In this document: in pieces, positions 1-5,386 of the stretch | How the letters are laid out: the number at the start of each line of letters is the position of its first letter | Numbering within the stretch: position 1 is the first letter of the stretch | Source of the DNA: Oscillospiraceae bacterium | GTDB lineage: Bacteria; Bacillota; Clostridia; Oscillospirales; Oscillospiraceae | Reading direction: 5' to 3' | Assembly (NCBI GenBank): GCA_021205585.1 | Contig: JAJPXI010000177.1 | Span: 1 to 7,091 of the forward strand | Length of the DNA: 7,091 nt | Program-made: the position numbers and the translations under genes | The notes under the pieces: generated by a model | What the model saw: only the letters and a program-made list of their open reading frames with translations | Database searches by the model: none | What the model was told of the DNA's origin: nothing

Positions 1-84
1 ATGCTCCGCCGGGCCGTCCTCGCCCCCCCTGGGGTAGCGCACCGCCACCGGCCCGGACAGCTCCAGGACGGCCCGGCGGAGCAT
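1..84. repeat. perfect 20-bp inverted repeat inside dxs
   Basis: Bases 1-20 are the exact reverse complement of bases 65-84, separated by 44 nt. Both arms lie in the dxs frame: the inner arm encodes residues 451-457 (MLRRAVL) and the outer arm the last visible residues, 473-478 (DGPAEH). The match does not extend inward, and outward extension cannot be seen because the outer arm ends at the window edge. A 20-bp exact match is unlikely by chance even in GC-rich coding DNA. A fold-back or assembly artefact at a contig end is a reasonable explanation, and a genuine hairpin is the alternative. Confidence 0.9.
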
Positions 85-1434
85 GGAGCGCAGCTCGGCA
101 AAATTGGAGGGGCTGAGTACGGTCATGCCCGGCACGGTGTCCAAAAAGGCCGCGTCGAACACGCCGTGGTGGGTCTCCCCGTCCTCCCCCACCAGGCCGG
201 CCCGATCCACCGCAAAAATCACATGGAGGTTTTGCAGGGCCACGTCGTGCAGGAGCATATCGTAGGAGCGCTGGAGAAAGCTGGAGTACACGGCGAACAC
301 CGGCACCAGCCCCTGTTTGGCCATCCCCGCCGCCATGGTGACGGCGTGGCCCTCGGCGATACCCACGTCAAAAAACCGCTCCGGGAAGCGGGCGGAAAAC
401 CCGTCCAGCCCGGTGCCCGACTGCATGGCGGCGGTGATGGCGCAGACCCGGCCGTCCTGTTCGGCCAGTTCACACAGGGCGGCGCCAAACGCGCCGGAGA
501 AGTCGGGCGCAGGCTGTTTGAGCAGCGCGCCGTCCTCCACCCGAAAGGGGCCGACCCCGTGGAACACGTCGGGATTTTTCTCCGCCGGGGGGTAGCCCCT
601 GCCCTTCACCGTACGCACATGGAGCATGACGGGGCCGTTGATGGTGCGGGAGTAGGAGCGGCAGTAGCGCAGCAGCTTGGTCAGCCGCCCCACGTCGTGG
701 CCGTCCACCGGGCCGAGGTAGGTCACGCCCATGTGTTCAAAAATGCTGCCCGGCAGAATGGCGAATTTAATTGCTTTCTTTATCTTGTGGGTCAGGCGGT
801 AGAGGGCTTTGCCCCCCGGCGCCTTATCTGTAAACTTTCTGTAAATGCGCTTCCAGCGCAGGTATTGGGGTTTCAGGCGCTGGTGGGCCAGGTGCTGGGC
901 GATGCCGCCCACGTTTTTGGTGATGGACATGCCATTGTCATTTAATATGATAATCATCGGCTCGCCGCTCTCCCCGGCGTTGGACAGACCCTCGTAGGCC
1001 AGCCCGCCGGTCAGCGCCCCGTCCCCCACCAGGGCCACCACGTCGTAATCCGCTCCGGCGGCGGTGCGGGCCCTGGCCATGCCCAGGGCGGCGGAAATCG
1101 CCGTGGAGGCGTGCCCGGCCACAAAGGCATCGTGGACGCTCTCGTAGGGCTTGGGGAACCCGGACAGACCGCCGAAGCGGCGCAGGGTGTCCATCTGGCC
1201 GTCCCGGCCGGTCAGGATTTTATGGCAGTAGCACTGGTGCCCCACGTCGAACACCAGGCGATCCTCCCCCGTGTCGAATACCCGGTGCAGGGCCACCGTC
1301 AGCTCCACCACCCCCAGGCTGGAGGCCAGGTGGCCGCCGGTTTGGGAGACCGTCTCGATTAGCCGCCGGCGCAGCCGGGCGCACAGCTTTTCGGCCTCCT
1401 CATCGGAAATGCAGCGCAAATCAGGCAATTCCAA
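1..1434 (-). CDS. dxs: 1-deoxy-D-xylulose-5-phosphate synthase (partial, C-terminus missing)
   Basis: Dxs condenses pyruvate and glyceraldehyde 3-phosphate, using thiamine diphosphate, to make DXP, the first step of the cytosolic MEP isoprenoid pathway. The frame is open for 478 codons and leaves the window at the left; family members are about 620 residues, so roughly 140 C-terminal residues (the transketolase C domain) are missing. Visible motifs are TGGHLASS (32-39), FDVGHQ (62-67), the ThDP/Mg motif VGDG (136-139) with its partner NDN (165-167), the DVGIAEGH segment with catalytic Glu361, and GETHHG (419-424). The frame then reaches RYPRG (466-470). The start is taken as TTG at 1434: an AAGGAG lies 9 nt upstream, an in-frame stop lies at 1500-1498, and no in-frame ATG or GTG occurs between. 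TTG at 1428 is a poorer alternative. It is transcribed away from the operon that follows. The last six codons before the edge lie in an inverted repeat and may not be genuine. Confidence 0.97.
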   Translation of the reverse strand, partial: MELPDLRCISDEEAEKLCARLRRRLIETVSQTGGHLASSLGVVELTVALHRVFDTGEDRLVFDVGHQCYCHKILTGRDGQMDTLRRFGGLSGFPKPYESVHDAFVAGHASTAISAALGMARARTAAGADYDVVALVGDGALTGGLAYEGLSNAGESGEPMIIILNDNGMSITKNVGGIAQHLAHQRLKPQYLRWKRIYRKFTDKAPGGKALYRLTHKIKKAIKFAILPGSIFEHMGVTYLGPVDGHDVGRLTKLLRYCRSYSRTINGPVMLHVRTVKGRGYPPAEKNPDVFHGVGPFRVEDGALLKQPAPDFSGAFGAALCELAEQDGRVCAITAAMQSGTGLDGFSARFPERFFDVGIAEGHAVTMAAGMAKQGLVPVFAVYSSFLQRSYDMLLHDVALQNLHVIFAVDRAGLVGEDGETHHGVFDAAFLDTVPGMTVLSPSNFAELRSMLRRAVLELSGPVAVRYPRGGEDGPAEH

Positions 1435-1443
1435 AGGTAAAAT

Positions 1444-1449
1444 CTCCTT
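1444..1449 (-). promoter_or_regulatory. dxs ribosome binding site that fixes a TTG start
   Basis: Read on the minus strand, AAGGAG occupies 1449-1444. It is 9 nt from the TTG at 1434-1432 and 15 nt from the next in-frame TTG at 1428. No ATG or GTG exists in this frame between the upstream stop at 1500-1498 and the conserved N-terminal region, so this site is the main argument for a TTG start. Confidence 0.7.
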
Positions 1450-1515
1450 ATAACGCCTCCCCGTGTCCCCTCGGACGCGCCGGAAGCCGTCAAATCTCTA
1501 AGCCGGTTTGCGGCT

Positions 1516-1544
1516 ATTCTACCATGTTTTCAGTCAGGAATCAA
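1516..1544 (-). promoter_or_regulatory. sigma-A-type promoter of dxs
   Basis: On the minus strand TTGATT (-35, at 1544-1539) is followed after exactly 17 nt by TAGAAT (-10, at 1521-1516). These match the TTGACA and TATAAT consensus at 4 of 6 and 5 of 6 positions. Transcription would start near 1509 and give a leader of about 75 nt before the dxs TTG. No riboswitch or T-box signature was recognised in that leader. Inferred from sequence only. Confidence 0.65.
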
Positions 1545-1547
1545 GTC

Positions 1548-1563
1548 ACAGGGACGGCCCTGT
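1548..1563. repeat. small hairpin ACAGGG-ACGG-CCCTGT
   Basis: A perfect 6-bp stem (1548-1553 with 1558-1563) closes a 4-nt ACGG loop just upstream of the dxs -35 box. No T-run follows on either strand, so it is not a convincing terminator. The preceding GTCACAGGGACGG resembles, from memory, one arm of a repeat often seen in clostridial intergenic regions, but the other arm is not complete here. It may be a repeat remnant or chance. Confidence 0.4.
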
Positions 1564-1600
1564 TTCGGATGGGACGCAAATCCGTTCCAGGTTTCCATGG

Positions 1601-1616
1601 ACTTTTGCGCAAAAGT
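1601..1616. promoter_or_regulatory. perfect 16-bp palindrome, candidate operator
   Basis: ACTTTTGCGCAAAAGT is identical to its own reverse complement over all 16 bases; the flanking G and G do not extend it. It lies where the -35 box of the rightward promoter would be expected, about 14 nt upstream of the extended -10 at 1628-1636, and about 60 nt upstream of the dxs -35. A dimeric regulator bound here could block or activate the tagA-led operon and might also affect dxs. The regulator is unknown. Confidence 0.5.
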
Positions 1617-1627
1617 GTGGTAGACTA

Positions 1628-1636
1628 TGATATGAT
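1628..1636 (+). promoter_or_regulatory. extended -10 promoter for the tagA-led operon
   Basis: TGATATGAT (1628-1636) fits an extended -10: TG, one base, then TATGAT, which matches TATAAT at 5 of 6 positions. An overlapping TATGAT occurs at 1626-1631. No good -35 is present at the ideal distance; TTGCGC at 1605-1610 is the nearest candidate and falls inside the 16-bp palindrome. Transcription would begin near 1643, about 26 nt before the tagA ATG. It is the only promoter candidate seen for the seven rightward genes. Confidence 0.5.
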
Positions 1637-1668
1637 TTTTCATTCAGCGCGGAACCGGAAGGGGGGAC

Positions 1669-2427
1669 ATGGGCTTGCGGACGCAGGTGCTTGGCATCGG
1701 ATATGACGACATTGGGATGGATCTGGCCCTGGAGCGGGCCATGGAGATGGTGGAGCAGGGCGGTATGCACTACGTCGTCACCCCCAACGCGGAGTTTACC
1801 CTGCGCTCGGACAAGGAACCCCGGTTCCGGGACGCGCTGAACGGGGCGGATTTGGTGCTGCCCGACGGCATCGCCATCATGCACGCCTCCCGCATCCTGA
1901 AGCGGCCCCTGTCGGAGCGGGTCTGCGGGTGCGACTTTGCTCAGGCGCTGTGCCCCCTGCTGGCCCGGCAGGGGCGGCGGCTGTTCGTTCTGGGGGGCAA
2001 ACCCGGCGTGGCGGAGCGGGCCGGGCGCAATCTGGCCGCCGCCAACCCCGGCCTGGTCATCTGCGGCGTCCAGGACGGCTATTTTCAGCGGGACGCCGAC
2101 GTGGAGCGGGCCATCCGCGCCGCCGGGGCCGACGTGGTGTTCGTCTGCCTGGGCTCCCCCAAGCAGGAGTACTGGATGGTGGAGCACGGCCTGGCCACCG
2201 GGGCCAGTTTGCTCATCGGCCTGGGGGGTTCTGTGGACGTGTTCGCCGACGCGGTCAAGCGGGCCCCAGCCGGCTGGCGGCGGCTGGGGCTGGAGTGGCT
2301 GTACCGGCTGCTGACCCAGCCCTTCCGAGCTGGACGGATGGCAAGGCTGCCCCTGGTGCTGCTGGCGGCGGTGAAGGAACGGGTGAAAGGAGACGGCGAG
2401 GATGCCAGGAAAGCTAATCGTGTTTGA
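1669..2427 (+). CDS. tagA: WecG/TagA/CpsF family glycosyltransferase
   Basis: Family members (GT26) transfer an N-acetylmannosamine-type sugar from its UDP form to undecaprenyl-diphospho-GlcNAc at the inner membrane face, committing the lipid to wall teichoic acid or another wall/capsule polymer. The 252-residue length is normal. TPNAEF (38-43) supplies Thr38 and Asn40, and LPDG (64-67) supplies Asp66, matching the catalytic Thr/Asp pair of characterised TagA. Arg84 precedes the VCGCD segment, and GSPKQE (162-167) and GGSVDVF (186-192) are family hallmarks. The basic C-terminal tail (KRAPAGWRRLGLEWLYRLL, 197-215, and beyond) is the appendage that seats the enzyme on the membrane. ATG 1669 follows a purine-rich GGAAGGGGGG. 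It is first in the probable operon and overlaps tmk by 26 bp. The exact donor sugar and polymer cannot be told from sequence, so the symbol marks family rather than proven substrate. Confidence 0.92.
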   Translation: MGLRTQVLGIGYDDIGMDLALERAMEMVEQGGMHYVVTPNAEFTLRSDKEPRFRDALNGADLVLPDGIAIMHASRILKRPLSERVCGCDFAQALCPLLARQGRRLFVLGGKPGVAERAGRNLAAANPGLVICGVQDGYFQRDADVERAIRAAGADVVFVCLGSPKQEYWMVEHGLATGASLLIGLGGSVDVFADAVKRAPAGWRRLGLEWLYRLLTQPFRAGRMARLPLVLLAAVKERVKGDGEDARKANRV

Positions 2428-3070
2428 AGGAACCGACGGTTCCGGGAAATCTACGCAATTTGACCGGCTGTGCCGCCGCCTGACGTCAGAACAGCGCCCC
2501 TTCCAGCACATCGTCTTTCCCCAATACGACAAGCCCTCCTCCACCCTGCTGCGGATGTATTTGCAGGGGGACTTCGGCAGCCGCCCCGGGGACGTGAACG
2601 CCTACGCCGCCTCCACCTTTTACGCGGTGGATCGCTACGCCTCCTTCCGCCAGAGCTGGGGCGGCCCCTGGGGGGAGGGCCTGCTGACCCTGTCCGACCG
2701 GTACACCACCTCCAACGCCGTCCACCAAGCGGCCAAGGTGCCGCCCCGGGAGCGGGAGGGCTATTTCGACTGGCTGGACGATTTTGAATATACCAAGCTG
2801 GGCCTGCCCCGGCCAGACCTGGTCATCTACCTGGATATGCCCGTGGCGCGGGCGGTGGAAAACCTCCGCCGCCGGGAGCGGGAAACCGCCACCCGGGGGG
2901 ACATCCACGAGGTGGACGAGGGCTATCTCGCCCTGTGCCACGAAACCGCCGGTCAGGCGGCGAACCACTACGGCTGGCGCAGGGTGGCCTGCACCGGCCC
3001 CGCCGGCGAGCTGCGCCCGGTGGAGCTGCTACACGAGGAAATCTGGAACATTCTTTTGGAGGTGCTTTGA
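2402..3070 (+). CDS. tmk: thymidylate kinase (dTMP kinase), non-REPGG subfamily
   Basis: This enzyme phosphorylates dTMP to dTDP with ATP in the cytoplasm, feeding dTTP synthesis. At 222 residues it has the usual length. The P-loop GTDGSGKST spans 10-18 (Lys16), DRY with Ser104-Asn105 spans 99-105, LPRPDLVIYLD spans 135-145, and an Arg-rich lid follows (RRRERE, 156-161, then DIHE). Where E. coli-type enzymes have the substrate-binding REPGG, this protein has FPQYDKP (39-45), which is closer to the FP-containing eukaryotic/archaeal style. A related deoxynucleotide kinase specificity therefore remains possible. ATG 2402 is chosen because the P-loop begins only ten residues in and AAAGGAG lies 7 nt upstream (2388-2394). 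That places the start 26 bp inside the end of tagA. The next gene begins one base after the stop. Confidence 0.88.
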   Translation: MPGKLIVFEGTDGSGKSTQFDRLCRRLTSEQRPFQHIVFPQYDKPSSTLLRMYLQGDFGSRPGDVNAYAASTFYAVDRYASFRQSWGGPWGEGLLTLSDRYTTSNAVHQAAKVPPREREGYFDWLDDFEYTKLGLPRPDLVIYLDMPVARAVENLRRRERETATRGDIHEVDEGYLALCHETAGQAANHYGWRRVACTGPAGELRPVELLHEEIWNILLEVL

Positions 3071-3071
3071 C

Positions 3072-3617
3072 ATGGTTTACATTTTACTGGCAGATGGCTT
3101 TGAAGAGGCCGAGGCCATCGTCCCCGCCGACCTGCTCCGCAGGGCCGGGGTACAGGTCGCCCTGGTGGGTGTCACCGGGGAGAGCGTGTCGGGGGCCCAC
3201 GGCGTCCGGGTACAGAGCGATTTGCTCCTGTCCCAAGTGAACCCGGCCAACCTGGAGCTGCTGATGCTCCCCGGCGGGCTGGGGGGCGTGGAGGCCCTGG
3301 GGAACTGCCCCGCCGCCATGGATTTGATTTCCCAAGCCGCCCGGGGGCCGGGCTGGCTGGCGGCCATCTGCGCTGCCCCCACCCTGCTGGGCCGGCTGGG
3401 CCTGCTGGAGGGCCGCAGGGCGGTGTGCTACCCCGGCCTGGAAGGCGGCATGACCGGCGCGCTGCCCCAGGGCGGGAGCAGCGTGGTGGTGGACGGACGC
3501 ATCGTCACCGGCGAAGGCCCCGGCGCCGCCTTTGACTTCGGCCTGAAGCTGGTGGAACTGCTGAAGGGGGCGTCCGCCGCCGCCCAGGTGGCCGCTGATG
3601 CCTGCTGGCGTCACTGA
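3072..3617 (+). CDS. DJ-1/PfpI (YajL-type) family protein
   Basis: A 181-residue single-domain cytoplasmic protein of the DJ-1/PfpI superfamily, whose members include redox-sensing chaperones and glyoxalase/deglycase-like enzymes; the physiological reaction is disputed. Visible features are the N-terminal DGFEEAEA segment with the conserved acid Glu14, the MLPGG loop (65-69) and the nucleophile elbow AAICAAP with Cys100, followed by LLGRLGLL. The end (DGRIVTGEGPGAAFDFGLKLVELL) is typical of the YajL/DJ-1 branch. ATG 3072 lies one base after the tmk stop and 9 nt after GGAGG (3058-3062). The frame is also open far upstream inside tmk, but the homology begins at this ATG. It overlaps the cyclo-ligase by 20 bp, so the two are probably translationally coupled. 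The family is clear; substrate and role are not. Confidence 0.9.
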   Translation: MVYILLADGFEEAEAIVPADLLRRAGVQVALVGVTGESVSGAHGVRVQSDLLLSQVNPANLELLMLPGGLGGVEALGNCPAAMDLISQAARGPGWLAAICAAPTLLGRLGLLEGRRAVCYPGLEGGMTGALPQGGSSVVVDGRIVTGEGPGAAFDFGLKLVELLKGASAAAQVAADACWRH

Positions 3618-4158
3618 GGAAAAAGCCGCCCTGCGCCGCCGCCTGGCGGCGCTGCCCCCGGCGGACTGGGCCCCCCTGTGCCGCCGCTTCCTGGCCCTGC
3701 CCCAGCTGAAACAGGCCGGAACCGTGCTGCTCTTCTGGGGCGTGGGACGGGAGCCGGACACCGGCGGGATGTTAGAGGAACTGCTCCGGCGGGGCAAGCG
3801 CCTGGCCCTGCCCCGCTGCCTGCCGGACAGGCGGATGGAGGCCGGGGAAGTCACCGGCCCGGCCTGCCTGTGTCCGGGGATCTACGGCATCCCGGAGCCT
3901 GGGGCGGACTGCCTCCCGATCCCACGGGAGGAAATCGACCTGATTTTAGTCCCCAACCTGTGCTGCGACCGGCGGGGTTTCCGCCTGGGACACGGGGGCG
4001 GCTACTATGACCGCTACCTGGCGGGCTACCGGGGCCACACCGCGGCCCTGTGTCCGGAGGAATGGCTGCAGCAGGCCCTGCCCACGGACGATTTTGACCA
4101 ACCCGTGGAGCTGGTGCTGACCCAATGGGGTCAGTGGCGCGGTCAACCTTTCTTATAA
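3598..4158 (+). CDS. 5-formyltetrahydrofolate cyclo-ligase
   Basis: The enzyme uses ATP to convert 5-formyl-THF into 5,10-methenyl-THF, returning a stored and inhibitory folate to the one-carbon pool that serves purine and thymidylate synthesis. It has 186 residues, the family norm. The hallmark ATP/folate motif GFRLGHGGGYYDRYL is at 127-141, preceded by ILVPNLCCD (116-124). An FWGVGREPDT segment lies at 46-55 and KRLALPR at 67-73. The usual VPGLAFD reads VPNLCCD here, so Asn and two Cys replace Gly, Ala and Phe. ATG 3598 is the best start because the N-terminal Lys/Arg helix follows directly (EEKAALRRRL). It has only a weak upstream AGGTGG and lies 20 bp inside the DJ-1 gene, which fits coupled translation. 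MltG follows after 22 nt. It is known as ygfA/fau in E. coli and yqgN in B. subtilis. Confidence 0.92.
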   Translation: MPAGVTEEKAALRRRLAALPPADWAPLCRRFLALPQLKQAGTVLLFWGVGREPDTGGMLEELLRRGKRLALPRCLPDRRMEAGEVTGPACLCPGIYGIPEPGADCLPIPREEIDLILVPNLCCDRRGFRLGHGGGYYDRYLAGYRGHTAALCPEEWLQQALPTDDFDQPVELVLTQWGQWRGQPFL

Positions 4159-4167
4159 CCCATACCC

Positions 4168-4180
4168 AAAGGAGGCCTTT
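4168..4180 (+). promoter_or_regulatory. mltG ribosome binding site inside a mini-hairpin
   Basis: AAAGG (4168-4172), AGG (4173-4175) and CCTTT (4176-4180) can form a 5-bp stem with a 3-nt loop ending directly before the mltG ATG at 4181. The AAAGGAGG is a strong Shine-Dalgarno with a 5-nt spacer. The fold would partly hide it, although such a small stem is probably only marginally stable. Confidence 0.5.
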
Positions 4181-5386
4181 ATGGACGAAAACAATTATGA
4201 ACCTGTGAAACGGGAACGCAAATCCGCCCAGCGCAGGCAGAAAAAGAAAAAACAGCGGGCATGGGTGTGGGCGCTGCTCTATGTGGCGTTCATCATCGGG
4301 GCATCCATGCTGCTGGGCACCCTGGGCTGGAACCTGGCCACCGACGTGCTGGCCTTCAACAAGGGGGATACCACCGTGGAGGTCACCCTGTCCAGCGACT
4401 ATTTTGAAATCTCCACCGAGGAGACCGAGACGACCGACGAGGACGGCCAAACCTCCACCGAGACAACCACCACCTACCAGGTGGACATGGGCTATGTGGC
4501 CCAGCAGCTGAAGGACAACGGGCTGATTCGTTACAAGTGGCTGTTCCGACTGTTCGTCTCCGTCACCGGCAGCGGCACCAAGTTCCGCCCCGGCAGCTAT
4601 ACCCTGGACACCACCATGGACTACCGGGCGCTGGTGACCAATATGGGCTCCTCCAACTCCAACCGGGCCACGGTTTCCATCACCTTCATCGAGGGCAGCA
4701 CGGTAGACCAGATTTTCCAACAGCTTGAGGACAACGGCGTGGCCTCCGTGGAGGATTTGCAGGAGACGGCGGCCAGCTACGATTTTGACTACGATTTTCT
4801 GGAGGATCTGGAGCTGGGGGACTACCTCCGGCTGGAGGGCTACCTGTTCCCCGACACCTATGAATTCTATCTGGAGGAGTCCGCCATCTCCGTTCTGGAC
4901 CGATTCCTGGATCGGCTGGACGAGATTTTCACCGAGGAGCTGCGGGAGCAGGCGGAGGAGATGGGCTACTCCGTCCACGAGATTCTGACCATCGCCTCCA
5001 TCATCGAGCGGGAGACCACCGGCTCCGACCGGGCCACCATCGCCTCGGTCATCTACAACCGGCTGGAGCGCCCCACCGACGAGACCCTGGGCTACCTGAA
5101 CATGGACTCCACCATCTACTATGTCACCGGAACCACCGTCACGGTGGAGGACTACCAGACGGTGGACAGCCCCTATAACACTTATCTGTACACCGGACTG
5201 CCCCCCGGCCCCATCGCCAACCCCGGCTACAGCTCTATCTACGCCGCCCTGAACCCGGAGGACACCGATTATTACTACTACACCATGAACCCGGAAACCG
5301 AAGAGCACGACTTTTCCTCCACCTATGTGGAGCACACGGCCAAAATTAACAAGTACGCCGCCTATGAAGCCGAAGACGAGGAATAA
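4181..5386 (+). CDS. mltG: endolytic murein transglycosylase MltG (YceG-like)
   Basis: MltG is a membrane-anchored lytic transglycosylase that cleaves nascent glycan strands and is thought to set their length near the elongation machinery. The 401-residue protein has a very basic cytoplasmic N-terminus (10-26), one membrane segment (about 27-49), and an extracytoplasmic part. The YceG fold shows LEGYLFPDTYEF (218-229), ASIIERET with the catalytic Glu at 276, and the C-terminal NPGYSSIYAALNP (347-359). The membrane-proximal LysM-like subdomain is interrupted by a Thr/Glu-rich, low-complexity stretch (about 78-98) that probably forms a flexible loop. The protein ends in an acidic tail. The ATG has a strong AAAGGAGG 5 nt upstream. 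It overlaps the following U32 gene by 23 bp, and mltG next to a U32 gene recalls the B. subtilis yrrL-yrrM-yrrN-yrrO cluster. Confidence 0.95.
   Translation: MDENNYEPVKRERKSAQRRQKKKKQRAWVWALLYVAFIIGASMLLGTLGWNLATDVLAFNKGDTTVEVTLSSDYFEISTEETETTDEDGQTSTETTTTYQVDMGYVAQQLKDNGLIRYKWLFRLFVSVTGSGTKFRPGSYTLDTTMDYRALVTNMGSSNSNRATVSITFIEGSTVDQIFQQLEDNGVASVEDLQETAASYDFDYDFLEDLELGDYLRLEGYLFPDTYEFYLEESAISVLDRFLDRLDEIFTEELREQAEEMGYSVHEILTIASIIERETTGSDRATIASVIYNRLERPTDETLGYLNMDSTIYYVTGTTVTVEDYQTVDSPYNTYLYTGLPPGPIANPGYSSIYAALNPEDTDYYYYTMNPETEEHDFSSTYVEHTAKINKYAAYEAEDEE

Noticed and set aside
1..945. A 314-codon plus-strand open frame at the left edge
   Set aside because: It lies opposite the clear dxs frame, is His/Gly/Ala-rich and shows no conserved motif.
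1501..1515. Short inverted repeat AGCCG-GTTTG-CGGCT near the dxs transcription start
   Set aside because: A 5-bp stem is common by chance, it spans the predicted start point rather than lying in the leader, and no T-run follows to make a terminator.
1566..1584. Possible CGGAT...ATCCG stem with a 9-nt loop
   Set aside because: The stem is short with a large loop and no link to a promoter or terminator element, so it is probably chance.
1661..1666. Run of six G just before tagA as a phase-variation tract
   Set aside because: Six bases are too few in such a GC-rich genome to suggest slippage, and it fits better as part of the purine-rich ribosome site.
1546..2544. A 332-codon minus-strand open frame covering tagA and the control region
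   Set aside because: It is the antisense shadow of tagA, with a composition rich in Gln, Pro, His and Gly and no family features. It would also run through the divergent promoters.
2784..3071. Extension of the DJ-1 frame upstream into tmk
   Set aside because: The extra 96 residues are an out-of-frame reading of tmk, rich in Trp, Arg and Pro. DJ-1 homology and a good ribosome site both begin at 3072.
3084..3854. A 256-codon minus-strand open frame over the DJ-1 and cyclo-ligase genes
   Set aside because: It is antisense to genes with catalytic motifs and has low-complexity composition with no recognisable domain.
4779..4800. Short direct repeat of TACGATTTT in mltG
   Set aside because: It comes from the repeated YDFDYDF residues and is too short to be a meaningful repeat.
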